This document shows positions 1 to 6,117 of a stretch of 51,832 nt of DNA, piece by piece (position 1 is the stretch's first letter; each line of letters starts with the position of its first letter). The translations under genes and the position numbers were made by a program. This stretch comes from an uncultured Eggerthella sp. (lineage in GTDB: Bacteria; Actinomycetota; Coriobacteriia; Coriobacteriales; Eggerthellaceae), in NCBI GenBank assembly GCA_900542525.1, contig UQNZ01000011.1, positions 1 through 51,832 of the forward strand. Direction: 5' to 3'. Under the pieces are notes generated by a model. That model saw nothing but the letters and a program-made list of their open reading frames with translations, searched no databases and was not told where the DNA came from.

Positions 1-287
1 TTGGCAGCGTAGGCGACGCCCTGGGCGTGGTTGCCCGCGGAAGCGGTGATCAGACCGCGCTTGCGCTCCTCATCGGAAAGCGTTGAGATCTTGTAGTAGG
101 CACCGCGCACCTTGTAGGCGCCCGTGCGCTGCATGTTCTCTGGCTTCAGGTAGACATCGTTGCCCGTCTCCTTGCTGAAGTGCGGGCTGTAGATGAGTTT
201 CGTTTCTTGGGTAACTTCCTTGACGCGTTTGGAGGCGTCTTCGAAGGTGTCGAGCGTCAGTTGGGGGGCGGTATCGGCGGTAGGCAT
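1..287 (-). CDS. ilvA: Threonine ammonia-lyase, N-terminal part (cut by window edge)
   Basis: The reverse strand encodes the first ~95 residues of a fold-type II PLP enzyme. Threonine ammonia-lyase deaminates threonine to 2-oxobutanoate, the entry step to isoleucine, or acts catabolically in anaerobes. Visible signatures are KPENMQRTGAYKVRGAY, where the Lys of YKVRGA is the PLP Schiff-base lysine, and the ITASAGNHAQGVAYAA substrate/phosphate-binding segment. The start is ATG at 287-285, preceded by AAAGGA about eight bases upstream. The C-terminal part lies outside the window, so whether a regulatory ACT domain is present (biosynthetic versus catabolic type) cannot be seen. It is divergent from ridA, whose product removes the enamine/imine intermediates this enzyme releases. 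Serine dehydratase of the same fold is the alternative. Confidence 0.88.
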   Translation of the reverse strand, partial: MPTADTAPQLTLDTFEDASKRVKEVTQETKLIYSPHFSKETGNDVYLKPENMQRTGAYKVRGAYYKISTLSDEERKRGLITASAGNHAQGVAYAA

Positions 288-530
288 GGAACAGTTCCTT
301 TGGTCCTTTTCTTGAGCAGGTATTTGACGAAGAACCGCTGCGGCCGCTTAAGGTGGTCTAATCTGGCTTTCGCCGTATCTGCGCTTAGTTTTCGTGGAAT
401 AATGAAAACGTCATCTCTATTGTAAATAAGTAATGTGCAAATAAAAGAACGAGTTGGGCAAACGCGAGAGGATACGCTTGGGCGCTGAATCGACTTGCGG
501 GAGCTTAGCGTAAGAGAAGCAGGAGTTCAC

Positions 531-947
531 ATGAAAGTAGTACGCACGGATAACGCACCAGCAGCCATCGGCCCCTATTCGCAAGGTATCGTGGTGAATG
601 GGATGTTTTTTGCATCAGGGCAGATCGCGCTCGATCCGCGGAGCGGAGAGATGGTCGGCACTACGATCCAGGAGCAGGCCGAGCAGGTGATGAAGAACGT
701 GAGCGGTCTTTTGGAAGCTGCGGGAACCGATCTGAATCACGTGGTGAAAACGACCTGCTTCTTGGACGATATCAACGATTTCGTGGCGTTCAATGAAGTG
801 TATGCGCGCTATTTCGACCAGAATCTGCCGGCACGCAGTGCGATAGGAGTCGATGCGCTGCCGAAGGGTGCGCTCGTCGAGGTTGAAGTGGTCGCCTATG
901 TTGGTTCTGAGCCTTCAACGCGCTTCAACATCGCTGAATCGTTCTAG
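531..947 (+). CDS. ridA: RidA family enamine/imine deaminase
   Basis: A 138-residue protein of the RidA/YjgF/YER057c family. These small trimeric cytosolic enzymes hydrolyse 2-aminoacrylate and 2-aminocrotonate formed by PLP dehydratases. The family landmarks are present in order: APAAIGPYSQG near the N terminus, FASGQIALDP, and NLPARSAIGV, whose Arg is the expected catalytic residue, followed by LPKGALVEVEVVAYV. An in-frame start lies further upstream (495), but the ATG at 531 has AGGAG seven bases before it and matches the usual family N terminus. A short C-terminal extension (about 12 residues after VAYVG) is unusual. The gene is divergent from ilvA, a functionally coherent pairing, and stops immediately before the rsmI reading frame. 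Confidence 0.93.
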   Translation: MKVVRTDNAPAAIGPYSQGIVVNGMFFASGQIALDPRSGEMVGTTIQEQAEQVMKNVSGLLEAAGTDLNHVVKTTCFLDDINDFVAFNEVYARYFDQNLPARSAIGVDALPKGALVEVEVVAYVGSEPSTRFNIAESF

Positions 948-977
948 TTGGGCGTATTCGTAAGGGATCCCACGGTC

Positions 978-1856
978 ATGACAAGAACAACAGTACAAGA
1001 GCATTCGACAGGAAAGCTCGTCATCTGTCCCACGCCGCTAGGGAATTTGGGCGACATGACGCCGCGTGCACGTGAGGCGCTTGAGACGTGTGATGTGGTG
1101 TGCTGCGAAGACACGCGCGTTACCGGCAAGCTGCTTGCGGCGCTCGGTATCCAGAAGCGTCTTGAGCGCTTGGATGAAGCGTCCCTCGCGCAAAAAGCTG
1201 ATAGCGTGCTCGATCGCGTGGAAGCAGGGGAGTGCGTTTGCTATTGTTCGGATGCGGGCATGCCCGGCGTTTCTGACCCAGGACAGCGTTTGATCGAACG
1301 CGCATATGAGCGCGCGCTTGCTGTTGAAGTATTGCCAGGCGGGACAGCGGTTGCCACTGCCTATGTAGCCAGTGGCTTTACCGCACCGTGTTTCTATTTC
1401 GGGGGCTTTTTCCCACGCAAAGCAGGGGAGCGTGCGGCTGTGCTCGAATCGCTCCGAGCGCTTGATGCAGTGCTCGTGTTCTATGAAAGTCCGAATCGCA
1501 TCGTCTCTGCGCTCGAGGCGGTGGCTGAAGCGTTTCCGCTGCGCAATGTTGCGGTATGCAGGGAGCTCACGAAGATCCACGAAGAAGTTGTGCGTGGGTT
1601 GAGTGGCGAAGTCGCGCAAGAGTTTGCTAAACGTGCAGCCGAAGGCCAGGTAAAAGGAGAGATCGTGCTCGTGATCGATGCGCCGAGCGCTGCTGAAGCT
1701 GATGCGCAAGCGAGCGCTTCGGCACACGATGCGCGCGAAGAAGCTGCGGCACTGTTGGCTGCAGGTGAGCTCTCCAAAAAGGAGATCGTGGCGCATCTTC
1801 GGAAGACATACGGGCTTTCGCGCAACGTTGCCTACGAGATCGTTCACGGTGCTTGA
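978..1856 (+). CDS. rsmI: 16S rRNA (cytidine-1402-2'-O)-methyltransferase RsmI
   Basis: A 292-residue protein of the tetrapyrrole-methylase-fold family that 2'-O-methylates C1402 in the decoding centre of 16S rRNA. Visible family motifs are the N-terminal ICPTPLGNLGDMTPRA (SAM site), CEDTRVTGKLL, YCSDAGMPGVSDPG, LPGGTAVATAYVASG and FYESPNRI. The length matches the usual ~285 residues. The frame is open from a TTG at 948, directly after the ridA stop. I chose ATG 978 because it has a purine-rich AAGGGA about 11 bases upstream and gives the normal family N terminus; the TTG start would add ten residues. The C-terminal ~45 residues (Ala/Glu-rich, then a KKEIVAHLRKTYG-like segment) form the small helical tail seen in many RsmI proteins. 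Probably cotranscribed with the phosphatase that follows. Confidence 0.95.
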   Translation: MTRTTVQEHSTGKLVICPTPLGNLGDMTPRAREALETCDVVCCEDTRVTGKLLAALGIQKRLERLDEASLAQKADSVLDRVEAGECVCYCSDAGMPGVSDPGQRLIERAYERALAVEVLPGGTAVATAYVASGFTAPCFYFGGFFPRKAGERAAVLESLRALDAVLVFYESPNRIVSALEAVAEAFPLRNVAVCRELTKIHEEVVRGLSGEVAQEFAKRAAEGQVKGEIVLVIDAPSAAEADAQASASAHDAREEAAALLAAGELSKKEIVAHLRKTYGLSRNVAYEIVHGA

Positions 1857-1895
1857 GGTTGGCGTACGCCACAACAGATCAATGAAAGGTTCACG

Positions 1896-2360
1896 ATGAC
1901 TGCGATTCTTTTCTTATGTCACGGAAACATCTGTCGTTCGCCTATGGCGGAGTTCGTTATGGCGGATAAGCTTGCGCGTGCGGGACTTGCCGATAAGGTG
2001 CAGGTCGAATCAGCCGCGCTTCATACCGACGAGATCGGTTCGGATATTCACCGAGGAATACGGGCGATCCTTGAAACGTACGGGATTCCGTTCTCTCCAC
2101 GTGAAGCACACCTTGCTAAACGGAGTGATTATGATCGCTTCGACTATATCGTTGGCATGGATCGCTACAACATGCGCGATATGCTGCGCCTGTTCAAGAA
2201 CGATCCGCAAGGAAAATGCAGTCTCTTGCTCGATTGGCCTGGCTGGTCGCGCGATGTGGCCGATCCCTGGTATACGGGCGATTTCGAAACCACCTTCGAA
2301 GATGTGGATGCGGGCTGCACTGCGCTGCTCGAGCATGTGAAGCGCTCCATGCGTTCGTAG
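1896..2360 (+). CDS. Low-molecular-weight protein-tyrosine phosphatase
   Basis: A 154-residue cytosolic phosphatase of the LMW-PTP/arsenate-reductase fold. The P-loop CHGNICRS occupies residues 8-15, with Cys8 the nucleophile and Arg14 the phosphate-binding arginine. The Asp of the later VADPWYTGD segment is the expected general acid. The ATG at 1896 follows AAAGG (1885-1889) and lies 39 bases after rsmI, so the two are probably cotranscribed. The family dephosphorylates tyrosine or, in some branches, arginine on proteins; the substrate here cannot be predicted. No kinase or polysaccharide operon is adjacent, which would have suggested a Wzb-like role. Arsenate reductase is less likely because the extra redox cysteines are not apparent. 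Confidence 0.92.
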   Translation: MTAILFLCHGNICRSPMAEFVMADKLARAGLADKVQVESAALHTDEIGSDIHRGIRAILETYGIPFSPREAHLAKRSDYDRFDYIVGMDRYNMRDMLRLFKNDPQGKCSLLLDWPGWSRDVADPWYTGDFETTFEDVDAGCTALLEHVKRSMRS

Positions 2361-2462
2361 CCTTCGCACTGCGATTCTTTCTCTTTCAGGCAACACCAAC
2401 CGTTCGCCCTTCATTAGATCAGTAGGTAATGGTGCGGTTCATTGCGTTCGTCAATTTTTTTC

Positions 2463-2491
2463 TTGAAAAACGCTTGGCACATACCTATGAT
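2463..2491 (+). promoter_or_regulatory. Sigma-70-type promoter for the trpB2 T-box transcript
   Basis: TTGAAA (2463-2468) and TATGAT (2486-2491) are separated by 17 bases, a near-consensus vegetative promoter. Initiation would fall near 2498, just before the first T-box helix. Read by eye only. Confidence 0.6.
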
Positions 2492-2497
2492 GTTTCT

Positions 2498-2786
2498 AAA
2501 CCGTTGACGAGGAAGACGGCAGTCACGTACTTCTAGAGAGCTGGGGATGGTGGAAGCCTGGCAGTAAACGGACTAACCAATGGGCCTCGGAGGGTCTTTG
2601 TGAACGAAGCGCTTCAGTGCTTTCAGTAGTGAAGAACGGGAGCTCCCGTAACAGAGCAGAGATGTTCGCGTTTTTCGGTCGCGTGCATTTCATGAGAGGA
2701 TGCATTCGCATCAAGCAGTGGTGGCACCGCAGGAGTTTCGCTCTTGTCCCTGCACGGAAACGTTGTAGGAGGCAGGGCGTTTTTTT
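2498..2786 (+). ncRNA. T-box riboswitch leader, predicted tRNA-Trp specific (UGG specifier), with terminator
   Basis: Stem I base pairs CGAGG (2508-2512) with CCTCG (2585-2589), and AGTC (2521-2524) with GACT (2571-2574). The internal loop between them carries UGG at 2581-2583, in the specifier position just before the basal helix. The distal arm has the AGAGAG-CTGGGG..GGTGGAAGCC pattern (2535-2561) seen in T-box stem I. The T-box bulge TGGCACCGC is at 2722-2730. In the antiterminator GCAG (2715-2718) can pair with CTGC (2750-2753). The competing terminator pairs CCCTGC (2748-2753) with GCAGGG (2772-2777) and is followed by seven T (2780-2786). Uncharged tRNA-Trp would stabilise the antiterminator and turn on trpB2. 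The terminator indicates transcriptional control; many actinobacterial T-boxes act on translation instead. Confidence 0.88.
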
Positions 2787-2813
2787 ATGCCCTGGCTTCG
2801 GAAAGGAGAAAAC

Positions 2814-4202
2814 ATGACTAACCGAACCAGCACCGAATACAAAACGTATCTTGCGGAAGATGAGCTGCCTAAAGCATGGTTGAACATTCGTGCATTCATG
2901 GATACCGATCATGCGCCCATCCTGAATCCTGCCACGCTCGAGCCGATGAGCGTTGCCGATCTTGAGCCGGTCTTCTGTACCGAGCTTGCTAAGCAGGAGC
3001 TGAACGCAACCGACAAGTTCATTCCGATCCCCGAAGAGGTGCGCGATTTCTATCGCATGTATCGCCCTTCGCCGCTGGTGCACGCGAAGTTTCTGGAAGA
3101 GGCACTCGATACGCCCGCGAAGATCTACTATAAGTTCGAGGGTAACAACACCTCAGGCTCGCACAAGCTCAACTCTGCGATCGCGCAGGCTTACTACGCG
3201 AAGGAGCAGGGGTTGAAATGCCTCACCACTGAAACAGGTGCAGGTCAATGGGGTACCGCGCTTTCGATGGCAACGGGCTTCTTCGGACTCGATCTGCATG
3301 TGTTCATGGTGAAGTGCTCGGCGCTGCAGAAGCCGTTCCGTAAGGCGGTCATGGAGACTTACAACGCGCGCGTTACCGCTTCTCCCTCCATGGAGACCAA
3401 CGTTGGTCGTTCTATTTTGGAGAAGGATCCCGACAACACCGGCTCGCTCGGTACCGCTATTTCTGAAGCAGTTGAAGAAGCGGTTTCGACTGAAGGCTGT
3501 CGCTATGTTTTGGGTTCGGTACTCAACCAGGTGCTGCTGCATCAGTCCGTCATTGGCCTCGAGACGAAGGCAGCGCTCGAGAAGATCGGCGTGAAGCCCG
3601 ATGTTCTGATCGGCTGCGCGGGCGGCGGATCGAATTTGGGTGGTCTTATGGCTCCGTTCATGGCGGACAAGCTCGAAGGCAAGGACGCGCCGTATTTCAT
3701 CGCCGTTGAGCCAGCAAGCTGCCCAACGCTTACGCGTGGCAAGTTCGCCTACGATTTCTGCGATGTGGGTAAGGTCACTCCGCTGGCAAAGATGTATACG
3801 CTCGGCTCTGGCTTCATTCCTAGCCCGAATCATGCCGGCGGTCTGCGTTATCACGGCATGAGCCCGATCCTCTCGCAGCTCTACCATGATGGCTTCATCG
3901 ATGAGGCACGTAGCGTCAAGCAGACCGATGTCTTCGAAGCAGCAACCCTGTTCGCTCGTGTGGAGGGGACGCTTCCTGCTCCTGAATCGGCCCATGCTAT
4001 CCGCGTGGCGATCGATGAGGCGCTGAAGTGCAAGGAAACCGGCGAAGAGAAGACCATCGTGTTCGGCCTGACGGGCACCGGCTATTTCGATATGATGGCT
4101 TATCAGGCGTATCGCGAAGGCACGATGACCGACTACATTCCGACCGATGAGGATCTTGAAGAGGGCTTCAAGTACATTCCGAAGCTGGAGGGTATTCAGT
4201 AA
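2814..4202 (+). CDS. trpB: Tryptophan synthase beta chain, TrpB2-like
   Basis: A 462-residue PLP enzyme that condenses indole with serine (or O-phosphoserine in some TrpB2) to make tryptophan. The PLP lysine is Lys118 in SGSHKLNSA and the phosphate-binding loop is GCAGGGSNLGG. The length, the ~70-residue N-terminal extension and the ETGAGQWGTALS signature fit the TrpB2 branch rather than the ~400-residue TrpB1 that partners TrpA. The ATG at 2814 follows AAAGGAG (2803-2809). No trpA or other trp gene is adjacent, so a stand-alone or indole-salvage role is plausible. Expression is probably controlled by the Trp T-box immediately upstream, which independently supports the substrate assignment. 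An inverted repeat at 4255-4297 follows the gene. Confidence 0.93.
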   Translation: MTNRTSTEYKTYLAEDELPKAWLNIRAFMDTDHAPILNPATLEPMSVADLEPVFCTELAKQELNATDKFIPIPEEVRDFYRMYRPSPLVHAKFLEEALDTPAKIYYKFEGNNTSGSHKLNSAIAQAYYAKEQGLKCLTTETGAGQWGTALSMATGFFGLDLHVFMVKCSALQKPFRKAVMETYNARVTASPSMETNVGRSILEKDPDNTGSLGTAISEAVEEAVSTEGCRYVLGSVLNQVLLHQSVIGLETKAALEKIGVKPDVLIGCAGGGSNLGGLMAPFMADKLEGKDAPYFIAVEPASCPTLTRGKFAYDFCDVGKVTPLAKMYTLGSGFIPSPNHAGGLRYHGMSPILSQLYHDGFIDEARSVKQTDVFEAATLFARVEGTLPAPESAHAIRVAIDEALKCKETGEEKTIVFGLTGTGYFDMMAYQAYREGTMTDYIPTDEDLEEGFKYIPKLEGIQ

Positions 4203-4254
4203 GAACGAGTGGCAGGCCAAGCACTGTCGAAATTGACCGCTGTATAGATAAGAA

Positions 4255-4297
4255 AAGCTCCCATCAAAACCACCAGACGTAGTGGGGATGGGAGCTT
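4255..4297 (+). terminator. 11-bp hairpin after trpB2, probable terminator or processing hairpin
   Basis: AAGCTCCCATC (4255-4265) pairs perfectly with GATGGGAGCTT (4287-4297), and CCAC (4270-4273) can pair with GTGG (4282-4285) inside. There is no long T-tract on the plus strand. On the minus strand the arm is followed by TTTTCTT, so its orientation is ambiguous. The rest of 4203-4400 shows nothing else I recognise. Confidence 0.5.
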
Positions 4298-4400
4298 CCT
4301 TGGCGATGAGGCCGTTTCTCAAATCCACTACTTCGGGGCGTACCTCATCTGTTATCTGGAATATTACACCTATTGCTGTTGGATTATCTATGTTGCTAGT

Positions 4401-4428
4401 TTGACAAGATGGGCTGCTCGCGTAAAAT
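4401..4428 (+). promoter_or_regulatory. Promoter of the tRNA-Ala gene
   Basis: Perfect TTGACA (4401-4406), a 16-base spacer and TAAAAT (4423-4428). It lies about 50 bases upstream of the tRNA, consistent with a stable-RNA promoter and a short 5' leader. Confidence 0.65.
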
Positions 4429-4478
4429 GATGAAGATGCGAAACGCGAGATACAGCTCTTGCGGTTCGTTGAATATGT

Positions 4479-4554
4479 GGGGACGTAGCTCAGTTGGGAG
4501 AGCGCAGCGTTCGCAATGCTGAGGTCGTGGGTTCGATCCCCATCGTCTCCACCA
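4479..4554 (+). tRNA. tRNA-Ala (anticodon CGC)
   Basis: A 76-nt cloverleaf. The acceptor arm is GGGGACG/CGTCTCC with a G3-U70 wobble, the alanine identity element. The D-arm is GCTC/GAGC and the anticodon arm CAGCG/TGCTG with loop TTCGCAA, giving anticodon CGC, which reads GCG (Ala). The T-arm has TTCGATC in the loop. CCA is encoded at 4552-4554. It has its own promoter upstream and a terminator at 4565-4603. Confidence 0.97.
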
Positions 4555-4564
4555 TGTAGGTAAC

Positions 4565-4603
4565 AGCAGGTCAGATAATGTTTTTCTGGCCTGCTTTCTT
4601 TTT
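4565..4603 (+). terminator. Rho-independent terminator of the tRNA-Ala unit
   Basis: AGCAGGTCAGA (4565-4575) pairs with TCTGGCCTGCT (4585-4595), with one G-T wobble, followed by a T-rich run TTCTTTTT to 4603. The next gene's ribosome-binding site starts at 4604, so its mRNA either reads through this terminator or initiates very close by. Confidence 0.85.
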
Positions 4604-4617
4604 AGAAGGTGCAGGGC

Positions 4618-5505
4618 ATGGCAGATATCCAGATGCGTTTCGGCAAAGATATGCTCGTTTTGAGCACGTCGTTCAACCATTCGTTCGCTCAGCTTGGCTT
4701 CGATCTGGCTACCGAAGAAGCCTATGTCGATCTGTGTGAGCCAGAAACGGTCGAGCAGGCTTACAAAATGGAGAAGATGATCGGCACGCCTTGTTTCTGT
4801 ACGGCCACCGAATGCATCACCAATGCGCGTCTTGCTCACGAGAAATTCGAGGGACACGGCAAAGATATCGCAGCGTTTGCGTGGGAAAGCGTGCATGCCT
4901 TCAATCCTGAGCATACACTCGCGGTCATCGGCCCAAGTGGGCTTCCCTTAGACGAATCGAGCGCAACGTCGCTCAAAGCTTCGCGCGCACAATATCAAAC
5001 GGCAGCGAAGGAGCTTGCCGAATACCCCTTCGACGCCCTTTTCTTCAGTGGTTTCACCAGCGCCTACGATGCCCAGTGCGCGCTCGTGGGGGCGCGGGCG
5101 GCCTACGATGGTCCGGTGTTTCTTTCCTATGCGCTCACCGATGAAGGGGAGTTGCCCACGCGTACTCATACGCTTGCTCAGGCGGTTGCGCTCGCCGATG
5201 AATATGGAGCAGATGTGATCGGTATTGCTTCAGGAGCCACGTATGAGCATCTTGCTCCTGCGATCGAGACGCTGCGCGAAAACACCACAAAGCCGCTACT
5301 TGCAGAATTGGTAGTGCGTGAACTGATCGAGCGCGCTTACGATCCAGACCTGGATAATCCCTACTATTCACCTGATCGCATGATCGACACGGCGCTCAAG
5401 CTGCGTCAGCAAGGCGTGCAATTCCTGCGTGCAGGGGGAGTGGCAACGTTCGCGTATACTGGCGGGTTGGTTGCCACCTTGGCTGGTCTCGACGTGGTCG
5501 TGTAA
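4618..5505 (+). CDS. Homocysteine S-methyltransferase-like protein lacking the zinc cysteines
   Basis: A 295-residue protein with the overall layout of the Zn-dependent homocysteine/betaine methyltransferase domain: LAVIGPSGLPLD near residue 105, GADVIGIASGATYEHLAPAI around residue 200, and FLRAGGVATFAYTGG near the C terminus. In active family members the second and third segments carry the zinc ligands (an NC pair and GGCC). Here they read IAS and GGVAT, so the three zinc cysteines appear to be missing. Zn-activated thiol methylation is therefore doubtful, and the substrate is unknown. ATG 4618 is preferred over GTG 4609 because AGAAGG (4604-4609) sits eight bases before it. The next gene's Shine-Dalgarno overlaps this stop codon, so the two are translationally linked. 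Confidence 0.7.
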   Translation: MADIQMRFGKDMLVLSTSFNHSFAQLGFDLATEEAYVDLCEPETVEQAYKMEKMIGTPCFCTATECITNARLAHEKFEGHGKDIAAFAWESVHAFNPEHTLAVIGPSGLPLDESSATSLKASRAQYQTAAKELAEYPFDALFFSGFTSAYDAQCALVGARAAYDGPVFLSYALTDEGELPTRTHTLAQAVALADEYGADVIGIASGATYEHLAPAIETLRENTTKPLLAELVVRELIERAYDPDLDNPYYSPDRMIDTALKLRQQGVQFLRAGGVATFAYTGGLVATLAGLDVVV

Positions 5506-5518
5506 GGAGGGCTTCAGT

Positions 5519-5770
5519 ATGGCAAAACTCGAGAAGAGCCCCGATTTTGGCGTGCTGCAAGATTTCGTCGATAGCCTGTTCGCCGACGCTGAAGAGCAAA
5601 CGCGCCTCGATATCGTGGTGCAGGCTGAATCGCTCGATCTGAATCCCGATCTGCTCGAGATCGTTTCGCTGCTTCCGCCAGGAACATACGATCGCATCAA
5701 ACTGTGCGATCAATTCAACTCGTCTCTCTCTTCGCACGGATGGGGATACTATTACGGAGCCGTTCATTAA
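5519..5770 (+). CDS. Small protein of unknown function, coupled to the methyltransferase-like gene
   Basis: An 83-residue acidic, soluble protein with no signal peptide, membrane segment or cysteine motif; the only Cys is in IKLCDQFN. I do not recognise a family. A strong Shine-Dalgarno, TAAGGAGG, overlaps the upstream stop codon, and the ATG is at 5519. Predicted mostly helical, with DSLFADAEEQTRLDIVVQAESLDL in two parts and a Gly/Tyr-rich C terminus (SSHGWGYYYGAVH). The tight coupling suggests it works with, or regulates, the methyltransferase-like protein. A weak terminator overlaps its end. Confidence 0.75.
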   Translation: MAKLEKSPDFGVLQDFVDSLFADAEEQTRLDIVVQAESLDLNPDLLEIVSLLPPGTYDRIKLCDQFNSSLSSHGWGYYYGAVH

Positions 5771-5786
5771 GAGCGGCTTTTCTTTT
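5758..5786 (+). terminator. Rho-independent terminator after the small gene
   Basis: AGCCG (5758-5762), inside the last codons, pairs with CGGCT (5774-5778) and is followed by TTTTCTTTT-like sequence to 5786. The stem is short, so termination may be partial. Confidence 0.55.
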
Positions 5787-5791
5787 GGTGC

Positions 5792-5848
5792 GTGAGGGGT
5801 CGGGTAATTCGACGCCTCTATGATGTGCTGAATTACCCGACCCCTCAC
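5792..5848. repeat. Perfect 19-bp inverted repeat with 19-nt spacer
   Basis: The arms at 5792-5810 and 5830-5848 are exact reverse complements (GTGAGGGGTCGGGTAATTC and its complement). The spacer is 5811-5829. No T-tract follows on either strand and a terminator already precedes it, so it is not an obvious terminator. It could be a REP/MITE-like element or a large operator. See findings. Confidence 0.85.
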
Positions 5849-5936
5849 ACTGTGCGCTGCTTTCTAGTGCGTTTGCTGCCGCCATGTTGCTCACAAGTTT
5901 TTTTGACCATATGCGGAAGAATATCTATGTCAAGAC

Positions 5937-6006
5937 TTGTATAGTAGATTTTTAGTTTCTACTATATCTATACAATCTTTCGCGACACGACCACAATATG
6001 TTGTGC
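5937..6006 (+). promoter_or_regulatory. nrdDG promoter with two NrdR-like boxes
   Basis: A promoter is visible as TTGTAT (5937-5942), 17 bases, TACTAT (5960-5965). The NrdR consensus palindrome is approximately ACACWATATATWGTGT. Position 5991-6006 (CCACAATATGTTGTGC) matches about 13 of 16, and 5959-5974 (CTACTATATCTATACA) matches about 9 of 16 and overlaps the -10. The boxes are 32 bp apart, about three helical turns, as usual for tandem NrdR sites. NrdR with ATP/dATP would repress the operon. The nrdR gene is not in this window. Confidence 0.72.
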
Positions 6007-6117
6007 ATAACGTGAGCAAAAGAAGTGGAAAACTCGTAAAGCATAGGGAAAACTTCCCAGCGAGTAGTTGGACGCAATTGCAGGTTAACCATCGATCAAA
6101 CGTAGGAGAGAAGCTGC

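Noticed and set aside
3153..4328. 391-residue minus-strand ORF opposite trpB2
   Set aside because: Shadow of the trpB coding frame; trpB has all PLP motifs and a T-box leader.
4396..4914. 172-residue minus-strand ORF with an RWGSNPRPQHCERCALPTEL-type segment
   Set aside because: The segment is the reverse-strand translation of the tRNA-Ala gene, a well-known spurious protein signature; the rest is antisense to the methyltransferase-like gene.
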